From positions 1 through 23,544 of the forward strand of contig CAWUSW010000019.1 of the NCBI GenBank assembly GCA_963925675.1: a stretch of DNA of 23,544 bases, in the 5' to 3' direction. Each line of letters starts with the position of its first letter. Positions within the stretch are counted from its first letter, which is position 1. Shown here in pieces: positions 7,351 to 15,719 of the stretch. The DNA is from Eutrophocola sp963925675. Its GTDB lineage: Bacteria > Pseudomonadota > Gammaproteobacteria > Pseudomonadales > Pseudohongiellaceae. The translations under genes were made by a program, and so were the position numbers. The notes below the pieces were generated by a model. It did no database searches. It was not told the origin of the DNA and saw only the letters and a program-made list of their open reading frames with translations.

Positions 7351-8910
7351 ATGGCTGATTCAGAATTCGAAAAAATCACTCCTGCTGATATCAATCTAAG
7401 CGGCAAAGCCTCGTCCCGGGAAGCTGTTCCGGAAACGTCAACAGCCCCTTTGGGCGTTGAAGAAATTCGGCGCAGTGATGAAGAAAAAAAGAAACAGTCC
7501 AGAATATTGGGCGGTATCTTTTTTCTACTACTGGTTCTGGTCGGTGGTGTTATTTTCATTCTGCCTGAATTTATTTCACCTCCTGATCCCGCATCAGTAT
7601 CCAGCGTTGTCGTTTTACCCCCTCAAGCCAATTCCGTAGCGCCAGTGAATTCTGTTGCACCCTTCGAAGAAGCACAAATGTTACGTCAGCGCGAAGCCGC
7701 GCAAAATGTTCTGGCAGAAGTTCTGGATCTTCAGGAATCCCTGGATGAAAAGGAAGTCACCCTTTGGGCTGAAGAAAACATTAACAGGATATTTGAGCTG
7801 GCCAGCATCGGCGATGAGGCATACCAAGGCCAGGATTTCATTGCGGCAAGGTCGGCTTATCAGGAAGGGCTCGACATCCTCAATACGCTTGATAATAGCC
7901 TGCCTGATGTTTTCAATCGTTACATGGCAATGGGTGAACAGGCGATTCTTGATGACGACCCAACACTGGCAGAAGAATCATTCAATATTGCGGTACTAAT
8001 CAATCCTGATAGTGACGCGGCGGTAACCGGTTATGATCGCGCTCAGTTGCTCACGCAGGTACTGGTTTTTATTGATCAGGGCCTGGAGCTCCATGAGCTT
8101 GCTCAATTTGAAAATGCCCTGGAGCAATATCAGCAGGCATTGGATAGAGATCCGGCGCATATTGGTGCTGGTGAACTGCTTGAAAGTGTAACTCGCGATA
8201 TCCTTGATCGGGATTTTTCCCAGGTGATGTCACGCGGCTTTGCTGCACTCGCCTCTAATGCTCCTGGGGATGCTGAAATCGCTTTTCAGCAAGCACTGGC
8301 CCTGAAGCCCGATTCTCCTGAAGCCAATTCAGCACTGGAGCAAACTGTCAGCCAAATGACCTTAAGTGCAATCAACATTCATCTGGACGCTGCCAGTGCC
8401 TTTGAAACCCAGGAGCAATGGCTGCAGGCGCTTTCTGAATATGATGAAGCCCTGGCCATCGACCCGAATCTGGTATCCGCGCGTGAAGGAAAGAGCCGAG
8501 CCAATAGCCGCAATAATCTGGACAACTATCTGAACACTATTAATAAGCAGCCCTTACGTCTGGCAGAAAATGCTGTTTATCAACAAGCCACAGGCATCTA
8601 TAACGAGGCCACAAAGATTGAAGGCAACTGGACCAGGCTAAATGGTCAACTGCTTACTTTGCGTAATTTCATTCAACGTACCACTGAGCCAGTGTCTGTT
8701 CAAATACAATCCGATGGCCTTACCTATATTACTGTTTACCAGGTTGGTAACCTGGGACTAATTGCCAATCAAACCTTGAGTCTGACACCCGGCACCTATG
8801 TGGCCGTTGGCATCAGAGAAGGATTCCGCGATGTCAGAGAAGAATTCGTGGTAGGTTTTGACGGGCAGTCACCGGTCATCACTGTGCAGTGTGTTGAAGA
8901 AATACTATAA
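7351..8910 (+). CDS. Membrane-anchored TPR protein with PEGA-like C-terminus
   Basis: This 519-residue protein has about 50 polar N-terminal residues (EEKKKQSR just before the membrane), one helix at about 52-72, and a large periplasmic part. Residues 145-380 hold several tetratricopeptide-type repeats, seen as A..AY..GL.I, FENALEQYQQALDRDP, AEIAFQQALALKP and WLQALSEYDEALAIDP, so it should be a protein-binding scaffold. The last 75 residues (SVQIQSDGLTYITVYQVG, then LSLTPGTYVAVGIREGFRD) read like a single PEGA beta domain. This matches the repeated domain of the next gene product 29 bp downstream. It is probably the periplasmic platform of the cluster's machine. The TPR call is firm; the role is inferred. 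Confidence 0.85.
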   Translation: MADSEFEKITPADINLSGKASSREAVPETSTAPLGVEEIRRSDEEKKKQSRILGGIFFLLLVLVGGVIFILPEFISPPDPASVSSVVVLPPQANSVAPVNSVAPFEEAQMLRQREAAQNVLAEVLDLQESLDEKEVTLWAEENINRIFELASIGDEAYQGQDFIAARSAYQEGLDILNTLDNSLPDVFNRYMAMGEQAILDDDPTLAEESFNIAVLINPDSDAAVTGYDRAQLLTQVLVFIDQGLELHELAQFENALEQYQQALDRDPAHIGAGELLESVTRDILDRDFSQVMSRGFAALASNAPGDAEIAFQQALALKPDSPEANSALEQTVSQMTLSAINIHLDAASAFETQEQWLQALSEYDEALAIDPNLVSAREGKSRANSRNNLDNYLNTINKQPLRLAENAVYQQATGIYNEATKIEGNWTRLNGQLLTLRNFIQRTTEPVSVQIQSDGLTYITVYQVGNLGLIANQTLSLTPGTYVAVGIREGFRDVREEFVVGFDGQSPVITVQCVEEIL

Positions 8911-8939
8911 ATAATTATCCAGAGATTAATTAAACAACA

Positions 8940-11048
8940 ATGTCTGACGACAAAATCAATCCAACTCCTGAAAACAATATGGAGAGCAATGGCAAGGGGA
9001 GCTTCAACGACCCCATTCAGCCTATTGATTTTACGCCTGTCGATCAGTCCTTACGAAAAATCAATTTCAAACTCAGCCCGGTAAAAATAATTCTGTCTGC
9101 ATTTCTGTTGTTATTTACCGGTGTCGCCTGGTTTGTTCTTTCCGCCAAATCGGTATACCTGGACGTAACGCCGGCTACCAGCCTTATCAAGGTTAATCAT
9201 CCACTGGCGGTAAAAATCGGTCCTCGTTATCTGGTACTGGACGGCCAGCTGCCAGTCGAGGTGACGGCTGAAGGCTACTACCCGCTGGACACCTCCCTTA
9301 CCGTTACCGACCAGCAGGCACAAACCTTTGTTATCGACATGCTGCCATTACCGGGTTTTCTCAGCGTTAGTAGTGAAAATGTAGATGGCGCCCAGGTCAT
9401 CATAAGTGGCGAGGAAGTCGGACTTACCCCGCTTGCTGAGTATGAACTTGCTGCTGGCAACCATGTGGTGTCTGTCACTCTGGATCGCTACGAGCCCTTT
9501 CAAACATCAATTTTTATGGAAGGACGCCAAACCCGTCAGGGCCTGGATATAGAATTGCTTCCTGCCTGGGCCGAGGTAAGTTTTAGTACCAGCCCGGCCG
9601 GCGCCATGGTCACGGTAGATGGCCTGGATGTGGGACAAACACCTCTTGTTACAGAAATCCTTGCCGGGCCACATGAAGTGCTTGTGAAGCTGCCTGCCCA
9701 CAAGGCCTGGACTGAAGACATCAATGTCAGCGCCCGGCAAAACATAAGCATCCCCTTAATTGAACTTGAACAGGCTGATGGTCTGGTACTGCTGCAATCT
9801 TCTCCCAGTAATGCCAATGTAACTGTTGATGGCGTATTTCAGGGACAAACCCCGCTTGAAATTACAGTGCCACCCGGCACCTCTCATGAACTGGCATTCT
9901 TCCTCAACGGCTATGAAGAAGCCAGACGCTCCATAAGCACGCGCCCTGAAGAAGAAGCTTCACTTCTGGTGAATCTTGAGCCAATTCTTAGCTCGGTGGA
10001 AATCAGCGTGCTACCCCAGCAAGCTGAGTTATATGTGAATGGCGAATACAAAGGCAACGCTAACCAGACTATCGAGTTGCTGGCAGCAAGACAGCTTCTT
10101 GAAATTCGTTATGAAGGCTATGTAAGCTATGAAACAGAATTTGTTTCGCGACCCGGACTTGATCAGAAACTGGACGTAAACCTTAAATCCCTGGAACAGC
10201 AGCGACTTGATTCAATAAAAACCTTCATCACCAATGCTGCCGGCCAGTCCATGAAGCTTATTTATCCCGACAGTTTTCAAATGGGTGCATCACGTCGGGA
10301 ACCTGGCAGACAGGCAAATGAAGTTTTACGTAATGTCAGTCTCACGCGCCCGTTTTATCTTTCCCTGATGGAAGTCACCAATGCCCAGTTTGCTCAATTT
10401 GACTCAGAGCATTCTTCAGGGGTGGTGGAGGGCAGGACCATGAGCAATAACAACCAGCCAGTCATCAGAGTAAGCTGGGATCAGGCTGCACTTTTTTCCA
10501 ACTGGTTGAGTGCACAGGAAGGACTTGAGCCATTTTACAGCACAGAAAATGGCGTGGTTACAGGCTTTAATGCCGCCAGCACTGGCTACCGTCTACCCAC
10601 GGAGGCAGAGTGGTCATGGGCAGCCAGAGTTGAGGGTGATCCGACAAGTCTGCTGAAATTTCCCTGGGGTGCACAGCTACCTCCTCCTGCCAATCACGGC
10701 AATTATGCCGATATCTCAGCAGGGGTTTTCCTGGGCAGGATTATCGCCAACTACAATGATGGCTACCTCGGCACCGCACCGGTGGGAAGCTTCCCGCCCA
10801 ACAGCAATGGATTTTTTGACATAGGTGGCAATGCGGCAGAATGGGTACATGACTTTTATGGCGCCAGTGGCCAAATTGGCGCGGCAGTAGAAACTGATCC
10901 GCTGGGTCCGGCAAGCGGTACTTACCATGTCATTAGAGGCTCAAGCTGGGCACATGGCACTGTCACAGAACTCAGACTTTCCTTTCGCGACTATAACGAC
11001 GAAGCCCGCGATGATGTAGGTTTCAGAGTGGCACGTTATCTTGAGTGA
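8940..11048 (+). CDS. Membrane-anchored PEGA-repeat protein with FGE-like domain
   Basis: This 702-residue protein has a cytoplasmic N-tail, one membrane helix at about 48-69, and then five PEGA-type beta domains at roughly 72-136, 139-206, 210-276, 281-348 and 351-416. Their signatures include VTVDGLDVGQTPL and VTVDGVFQGQTPL. Residues 430-702 form a formylglycine-generating-enzyme (FGE/SUMF1) fold, with MEVTNAQFAQF, PVIRVSWDQA, YRLPTEAEWSWAAR, FPWG, GGNAAEWVHDFY, VIRGSSW and a final GFRVA. The protein has no cysteine at all, so the copper-binding cysteine pair of true FGE is absent. The domain is more likely a binding module, or an enzyme of another sort, than a sulfatase activator. It lies between the TPR gene and the small exported protein, with only 5 bp to the next ATG. 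I take it as a periplasmic structural or recognition subunit. Confidence 0.88.
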   Translation: MSDDKINPTPENNMESNGKGSFNDPIQPIDFTPVDQSLRKINFKLSPVKIILSAFLLLFTGVAWFVLSAKSVYLDVTPATSLIKVNHPLAVKIGPRYLVLDGQLPVEVTAEGYYPLDTSLTVTDQQAQTFVIDMLPLPGFLSVSSENVDGAQVIISGEEVGLTPLAEYELAAGNHVVSVTLDRYEPFQTSIFMEGRQTRQGLDIELLPAWAEVSFSTSPAGAMVTVDGLDVGQTPLVTEILAGPHEVLVKLPAHKAWTEDINVSARQNISIPLIELEQADGLVLLQSSPSNANVTVDGVFQGQTPLEITVPPGTSHELAFFLNGYEEARRSISTRPEEEASLLVNLEPILSSVEISVLPQQAELYVNGEYKGNANQTIELLAARQLLEIRYEGYVSYETEFVSRPGLDQKLDVNLKSLEQQRLDSIKTFITNAAGQSMKLIYPDSFQMGASRREPGRQANEVLRNVSLTRPFYLSLMEVTNAQFAQFDSEHSSGVVEGRTMSNNNQPVIRVSWDQAALFSNWLSAQEGLEPFYSTENGVVTGFNAASTGYRLPTEAEWSWAARVEGDPTSLLKFPWGAQLPPPANHGNYADISAGVFLGRIIANYNDGYLGTAPVGSFPPNSNGFFDIGGNAAEWVHDFYGASGQIGAAVETDPLGPASGTYHVIRGSSWAHGTVTELRLSFRDYNDEARDDVGFRVARYLE

Positions 11049-11053
11049 TCATC

Positions 11054-11338
11054 ATGAAAGCTAAAGCTATGGCACTCCTCATTGTAGTTTCTCCATTAAC
11101 CGGACTGCATGCTGCGCAAGACAATATCGAAATCGAAATCGATGAGGGTATAGCGGCAACAGTACCGGCAGCAGAAATTGGTTCAGAAGAAAATGAAAGC
11201 TCTTTTGATGAAAGCTCTTCTGATAATAGTAACAATGAAACAATTAGTGAAACCAGTGCAGAGGCTTCAGACGATAATTTTATTCCCAGTATACGAATAG
11301 CTGAAGATTTGCCCGTGGCGTTTCCCGTGGACATCTGA
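11054..11338 (+). CDS. Small acidic exported protein
   Basis: This 94-residue protein starts at the ATG at 11054. An in-frame GTG at 11045 overlaps the end of the previous gene but is less likely, because TTGAG at 11041-11045 lies at the right distance before the ATG. The signal peptide runs to about GLHA. The mature protein is strongly acidic and Ser/Asn/Glu-rich (SSFDESSSDNSNNE) and probably disordered. It ends in a more ordered hydrophobic tail, FIPSIRIAEDLPVAFPVDI. The tail looks like the functional element, perhaps a docking peptide for the neighbouring channel or VWA proteins (inference). The gene sits 24 bp before the proton-channel gene. No family recognised with confidence. Confidence 0.75.
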   Translation: MKAKAMALLIVVSPLTGLHAAQDNIEIEIDEGIAATVPAAEIGSEENESSFDESSSDNSNNETISETSAEASDDNFIPSIRIAEDLPVAFPVDI

Positions 11339-11362
11339 TTTTAAAAAGACAAAGGCAAGAAT

Positions 11363-12181
11363 ATGAAACAACAGGGCATTATTTCGGATTTTATCTATCA
11401 GGTTTTCGCACTTATTATTTCTGTGATTGTTGTACATGCTGTATATGTTGCAGTGATACGTCCAAATGCAGAGGCGATTATGGAGCAGCAGAATGCTCAA
11501 CAAGCCATTGATCCGGATTACGTTGGCGAACGCTCTCTCTTTGTTGTAATGAAAGATTACGAACAGGAAACCTGTATCATCCTGATGCTTTGGGCAATGT
11601 CCATTATTGGTTTAAAAATTACCCGCAATCGTAATGAAAACAAATTGCTCGAACGCTCACTGTTGAATTTATCGGAAGGCATGAGCATTTTACCGGAAGA
11701 TGCGAGGGATTATTCTCGGCCAGTGCAGGCCCTTCCTCCTGATGAGCGCGAATTTTTACTGCCCAGAGCTATACTCGGTGCATTACAACGCTTTGGCTCA
11801 ACCCACAGCATTACCGATGTTGCCTCAGTCATTAAGGATATCTGTAATACCGAAGCAGACCGTCTGGAAAGTGAATTAACCATTGTGCGCTATATCGCCT
11901 GGGCAATTCCATCCATTGGCTTCCTGGGGACTGTGCGTGGTATTGGTGAAGCACTTGGGCAAGCCCATCGAGCAGTCAGCGGCGATATTGTCGGTGTGAC
12001 TGTCAGCCTGGGCGTGGCTTTCAACTCGACCTTTATTGCCCTGGTTGTCAGCATCCTGATCATGTTCCTGCTTTACCAACTCCAGCTTATGCAGGACCGT
12101 CTGGTACTTGATACACAAAATTATTGTGACAACTACCTGGTCAGACATTTACAGGTTCCGGAAAAGGCTGAACAAGCGTGA
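11363..12181 (+). CDS. MotA/TolQ/ExbB-type proton channel protein
   Basis: This 272-residue inner-membrane protein has four predicted helices at about 11-32, 68-87, 174-194 and 209-238. The C-terminal half carries the family core: IAWAIPSIGFLGTVRGIGEAL (residues 178-198), matching the GLLGTV.GI motif of ExbB and TolQ, followed by VSLGVAFNSTFIALVVSI, which should line the pore. In this superfamily five such subunits surround two copies of an ExbD-, TolR- or MotB-type partner and turn proton flow into movement. No ordinary ExbD or MotB is encoded here; the two VWA genes downstream have a matching membrane helix. The residue 88-173 segment should lie in the cytoplasm. The stop overlaps the next start by 4 bp (GTGA), so translation of the two is probably coupled. 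Confidence 0.93.
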   Translation: MKQQGIISDFIYQVFALIISVIVVHAVYVAVIRPNAEAIMEQQNAQQAIDPDYVGERSLFVVMKDYEQETCIILMLWAMSIIGLKITRNRNENKLLERSLLNLSEGMSILPEDARDYSRPVQALPPDEREFLLPRAILGALQRFGSTHSITDVASVIKDICNTEADRLESELTIVRYIAWAIPSIGFLGTVRGIGEALGQAHRAVSGDIVGVTVSLGVAFNSTFIALVVSILIMFLLYQLQLMQDRLVLDTQNYCDNYLVRHLQVPEKAEQA

Positions 12182-13503
12182 GTGTTCATATCATTGAATT
12201 AAATGATCGCAGCATCAGCCTGCGCAATGAGAATGAAGTCCTGGTACAAAGCCCGGGCTTTGCCAATATTGCAGACAAAAATCCTGTGTTTGGCGAGCCG
12301 GCTCGCAATATCGCCAGGCTACACCCGCGTCATACCTATTCACAATTCTGGTCCCAGTTAAGCCTGGACCCACTGATAAACAGCAACAGGCATTTCCGTC
12401 ATCAGGCCGACCTGGCCTTCGCCCATTTAAATGATATTGCCAACCAGCATGCCCTGAAAGACGAGGTTATTTTTGCTGTCCCCAGCAACTACAACAGAAA
12501 CCAGCTTTCTATCTTGCTCGGACTGGTTCAGTCCTGCGAATTTGACGCCGCCGGTCTGGTTGATATGCCCTTGTTAATGTCAGGTAATTCTGCCGATCCT
12601 GATGTCACGGTATTCCTGGATATTCAGTTACACCAGTCTGTGCTGACGACGTTCACAAGCAAAGATGGCAAGCCGGCTCGCGACAAGGTTATTCAAATTC
12701 CTGGCACCGGTTTGATTGCCCTGCATGATAGCTGGGTGAACATGCTGACCGATGAATTTATCAAGCAAAGTCGTTTTGATCCCCATCATAATGCTGAAAC
12801 CGAACAGTATGTTTACAACCAGCTCGAAGAATGGCTTAAGCGTTCCTTGCACGACAATGAGATCCTGATGGAAATCAACAATAAGGGCTCGGTCTATCAG
12901 GCAAAAATAAACCGGGGACATTTTGAACAGCGCAGCAAAAATATTTTTGCGCGCATTAAAGCAGAACTGGAATCATTGGTTGGAAATAATAGCGCTTTGC
13001 ATGTGCCAGAAGCACACGCAAACCTTCCCGGGCTTTCTCTTTATCTGAACAACATCACGGCAGTTAAAGATTCGCAATTGCTGGAAAATACTCTGGCCAA
13101 TCTTGATCACATCAAGGGAGAGCCTGGCTCGCTCAATTTAGTGGCCAGCCTTCCAGCATCGAAAACTGGTAGCAAGGAAAGGCCGGCACATTCCCGGAGC
13201 AAAGATAATGCTCCTTCTCATATTCTGATTAACCATCGTGCCTATACACTCCCGGTGTCTATTCACTATGGACCTGTAAATAACCACTCCTCACAGGTTG
13301 CTGACAATATTTTTTTTGAAGCGTCACAAAGTGGTCAATTAAACTTTTCGTTAAATGCTGAAAGCGTACAGCTGGATTGCTCCGAAGGCAGTGCCGTTGA
13401 GCTCAATGGTAATCTGGCCTCTGTAACTGAGCATCTGAAACTCGGTGATGTGATCTCCCTTCCGGGTGCAGAAAACCCCTTGCAGCTTATTCAGGTGGAA
13501 TAA
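12178..13503 (+). CDS. Degenerate Hsp70/actin-fold protein
   Basis: This 441-residue cytoplasmic protein starts at a GTG inside the stop of the channel gene. The order of segments follows Hsp70-type ATPases. There is a first strand (HIIELNDRSISL) and a VIFAVPSNYNRNQ strand-loop equal to the 'vPa.f...qr' region. Then come VTVFLDIQLHQSVLT at the second phosphate site, an IPGTGLIALHDSWVNML helix, and RGHFEQRSKNIFARI. The phosphate-1 motif (DLGTT) and phosphate-2 motif (DLGGGT) are not kept, so ATP hydrolysis is doubtful. The last 90 residues, after a charged linker (330-345), form a beta-rich domain ending LKLGDVISLPGAENPLQLIQVE, which resembles the end of an FHA domain. It probably contacts the cytoplasmic face of the channel. 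The fold call is by eye. Confidence 0.75.
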   Translation: MSVHIIELNDRSISLRNENEVLVQSPGFANIADKNPVFGEPARNIARLHPRHTYSQFWSQLSLDPLINSNRHFRHQADLAFAHLNDIANQHALKDEVIFAVPSNYNRNQLSILLGLVQSCEFDAAGLVDMPLLMSGNSADPDVTVFLDIQLHQSVLTTFTSKDGKPARDKVIQIPGTGLIALHDSWVNMLTDEFIKQSRFDPHHNAETEQYVYNQLEEWLKRSLHDNEILMEINNKGSVYQAKINRGHFEQRSKNIFARIKAELESLVGNNSALHVPEAHANLPGLSLYLNNITAVKDSQLLENTLANLDHIKGEPGSLNLVASLPASKTGSKERPAHSRSKDNAPSHILINHRAYTLPVSIHYGPVNNHSSQVADNIFFEASQSGQLNFSLNAESVQLDCSEGSAVELNGNLASVTEHLKLGDVISLPGAENPLQLIQVE

Positions 13504-13506
13504 ACG

Positions 13507-14634
13507 ATGGCAGAGAGCAAAGCGGCCAAGCGTGAATTCAATCCTATCAGCCTTTCTTTTCTGGATGTAATGTCCTGTGGCTTTGGTGCCGTTGTTCTTA
13601 TTTTTCTTATTCTTGATCACTCCACCAGCACCCGAAATGCAGTCACCAACCCTGAGCTTGCCGCCGAAATAAACTTACTCAATGACGAAATTACTGATGG
13701 CGAAGAAAACCTCGTCAGAGTGCGCAATACTATTTCGGACGTTGACTTCCAGATGGTTGAAGCCCAGGGCCTGGCACGCTCAATTCAGGATGAAATAACG
13801 ACCTTTCTGGAAGAGCTGGCGCAACTGGAAAATACCACATTGGCACGCAGGGAAAGTGTCGAACAACTGAAAGCTGATATCCAGAGTCTTGAAGAAGAAC
13901 TGGAACGTTTGCGTGCATCCTCGGACTCATTCAGTGGAAACTTTATCCGGCCCTACGTGGGTGACGGCAACCGCCAATATCTCACTGGACTGATTCTGGG
14001 CGGCAGCAGAATACTTATTTTGGTAGACACATCTGCCAGCATGCTCGATAACACCATTGTAAATATTATTCGCCGGCGCAATATGTCAGATGACGCCAAA
14101 CTAAACTCAGAGAAATGGGTGGCGGTTCGAAAAGTTGTAGATTGGCTGACAACGCAATTACCACCCCCCAGCCAATATCAGATTCTTACTTTTAATGAAG
14201 ATGTTCAGCCCTTGATCCCAGGTACCGAAGGGAGCTGGCTGGAAGTGGCAGATGAAGCCCAACTAAGCGAAACCGTAAGTCGGCTCAACCAGCTCATCCC
14301 GATAAACGGCACTAACCTTGAAAATGTATTTCAGGCAGTCGCCATGATGAATCCGCTGCCTGACAATATCTATCTCATCACCGATGGCCTGCCTACTCTG
14401 GGTACCAGAGCAGGAGGACTTTTTAACCGCAGTACCGAGAGCAATAGAAATACGGTGTCGGGCAGAGAGCGTGAGGAATTATTCAACGGTGCTCTGGAGA
14501 AATTACCTGCTGGAATTCCGGTCAATGTAGTATTGGCCCCGCTGGAGGGTGACCCGATGGCGGCTTCACTTTATTGGAAGCTGGCCGTTTCAACAGGAGG
14601 CTCTTTCTTAAGCCCGTCCAAGGACTGGCCATAA
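13507..14634 (+). CDS. Membrane-anchored VWA protein with ExbD-like helix, copy 1
   Basis: This 375-residue protein has a short basic cytoplasmic start, then SFLDVMSCGFGA leading into one membrane helix (about residues 16-36), with Asp20 at the position of the proton-relay Asp of ExbD (IDVM). Residues 50-138 are a heptad-like, Glu-rich coiled coil. The VWA domain fills about 160-375 and has a complete metal site: DTSAS (174-178), Thr269 in NGTNL, and Asp293 in ITDG. Extra-cytoplasmic VWA domains bind protein partners through the metal. I infer an ExbD-type stator subunit whose periplasmic end is a VWA domain. It begins 3 bp after the Hsp70-like gene, with the ribosome site in that gene's last codons. 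The family's function is unknown to me. Confidence 0.88.
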   Translation: MAESKAAKREFNPISLSFLDVMSCGFGAVVLIFLILDHSTSTRNAVTNPELAAEINLLNDEITDGEENLVRVRNTISDVDFQMVEAQGLARSIQDEITTFLEELAQLENTTLARRESVEQLKADIQSLEEELERLRASSDSFSGNFIRPYVGDGNRQYLTGLILGGSRILILVDTSASMLDNTIVNIIRRRNMSDDAKLNSEKWVAVRKVVDWLTTQLPPPSQYQILTFNEDVQPLIPGTEGSWLEVADEAQLSETVSRLNQLIPINGTNLENVFQAVAMMNPLPDNIYLITDGLPTLGTRAGGLFNRSTESNRNTVSGREREELFNGALEKLPAGIPVNVVLAPLEGDPMAASLYWKLAVSTGGSFLSPSKDWP

Positions 14635-14717
14635 TGGATGCAGCTAATTACAGATTTCAGCAACCTTCAGCGCAGCAATGAAATGAAACAAAGTAAACCT
14701 GAGAGAAACTATAAATA

Positions 14718-15719
14718 ATGGCCAGACGGGCAACAGAGACTTTTAATATTTCCTTTCTGGATGTGATGTCCTGTGGCTTTGGTGCCATTATTTTGTTGTT
14801 GATGATTACCAAGTCATCATCGCCCACACCACTGGAAATTTCAGAGACTCCTGTGGAAGGCAGTGTGCTGGAGCTGCAACGTCAGCTTTTTGAAATTCGC
14901 GGCGAAACCAATATTCTTAACCGCGAAATGAATGCCAAGCATGAACAATTATCCCAGTATGAAGAAAGGATCGCGCGCCTGCGCCGTGAATTGTCCACTA
15001 TCAACGGTCAGTTCAACGCCAGCGATCAGGATTCTACGGTCAATGACATCATGGAAGGCCAGCTCGCGCGTGCACGACAGCAGCTTTCAGATGAAATACG
15101 CCGCCTACAGGCCAATATGGATCAGCTGCAGCTCAATGATTCCGTGGGTGGTGTGCCTGTAGACAGTGAATACATCATATTTATCATTGATACCTCGGGA
15201 AGTATGTTCAACTATAGCTGGTCTCGTATGCTGGAGGTCATGGTAGATACGCTGGATATTTATCCCGAAGTTAAAGGTATCCAGGTAATGAATGATATGG
15301 GCGAGTACCTGTTTTCCAGTTTCCGTGGTGACTGGATTCCGGACACTCCAGCCAGAAGACAGGCGATATTGCAGCGTCTGCGCACCTGGAACCCTTTCAG
15401 TAACTCCAGTCCTGTGGAGGGTATTACCAATGCCATCCGTAATTATTATGATCCGGGCAAGAAAATCAGTATTTATGTACTCGGCGATGAATTTCCACCC
15501 GCAAGTGGCTCAGTGAGGAATGTGATTGAAACAGTGGACCGGATTAATGTGGAAGACCGGGAGGGTAATCGCCTGGTAAGAATCCATGGCATCGGTTTCC
15601 CCGTATATTTCTCACAACCTGAGCGTTATCAGTCTACCGGAATACGCTTTGCCACTTTGATGCGAGAATTGGCCCGCAAAAATGGCGGAACATTTGTCGG
15701 CCTGAATGACTTTTACTAA
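14718..15719 (+). CDS. Membrane-anchored VWA protein with ExbD-like helix, copy 2
   Basis: This 333-residue paralogue of the gene before it has the same plan. SFLDVMSCGFGA opens a single membrane helix (residues 11-31, Asp15), followed by a coiled coil at about 48-140 and a VWA domain at 150-333. The metal site has DTSGS (158-162), Ser at 230/231 and Asp257 in VLGDE. The domain is more divergent than in copy 1, so the two copies probably have distinct partners or form a heterodimer, as the two ExbD or TolR chains do inside a pentameric channel (inference). A 83-bp gap separates the copies. GAGAG stands upstream of the ATG, at a rather long distance. Confidence 0.88.
   Translation: MARRATETFNISFLDVMSCGFGAIILLLMITKSSSPTPLEISETPVEGSVLELQRQLFEIRGETNILNREMNAKHEQLSQYEERIARLRRELSTINGQFNASDQDSTVNDIMEGQLARARQQLSDEIRRLQANMDQLQLNDSVGGVPVDSEYIIFIIDTSGSMFNYSWSRMLEVMVDTLDIYPEVKGIQVMNDMGEYLFSSFRGDWIPDTPARRQAILQRLRTWNPFSNSSPVEGITNAIRNYYDPGKKISIYVLGDEFPPASGSVRNVIETVDRINVEDREGNRLVRIHGIGFPVYFSQPERYQSTGIRFATLMRELARKNGGTFVGLNDFY

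Noticed and set aside
8940..11048. Calling the FGE-domain protein a sulfatase-activating enzyme
   Set aside because: There is no cysteine in the protein and no sulfatase gene in the window.
11363..13503. A Zorya defence locus
   Set aside because: The channel gene recalls ZorA, but there is no OmpA-type ZorB, no ZorC, and no helicase or nuclease gene.
13507..15719. A MoxR-VWA chaperone system
   Set aside because: No AAA-type ATPase gene is present; the membrane helix with its Asp and the adjacent channel gene point to a stator-type arrangement.
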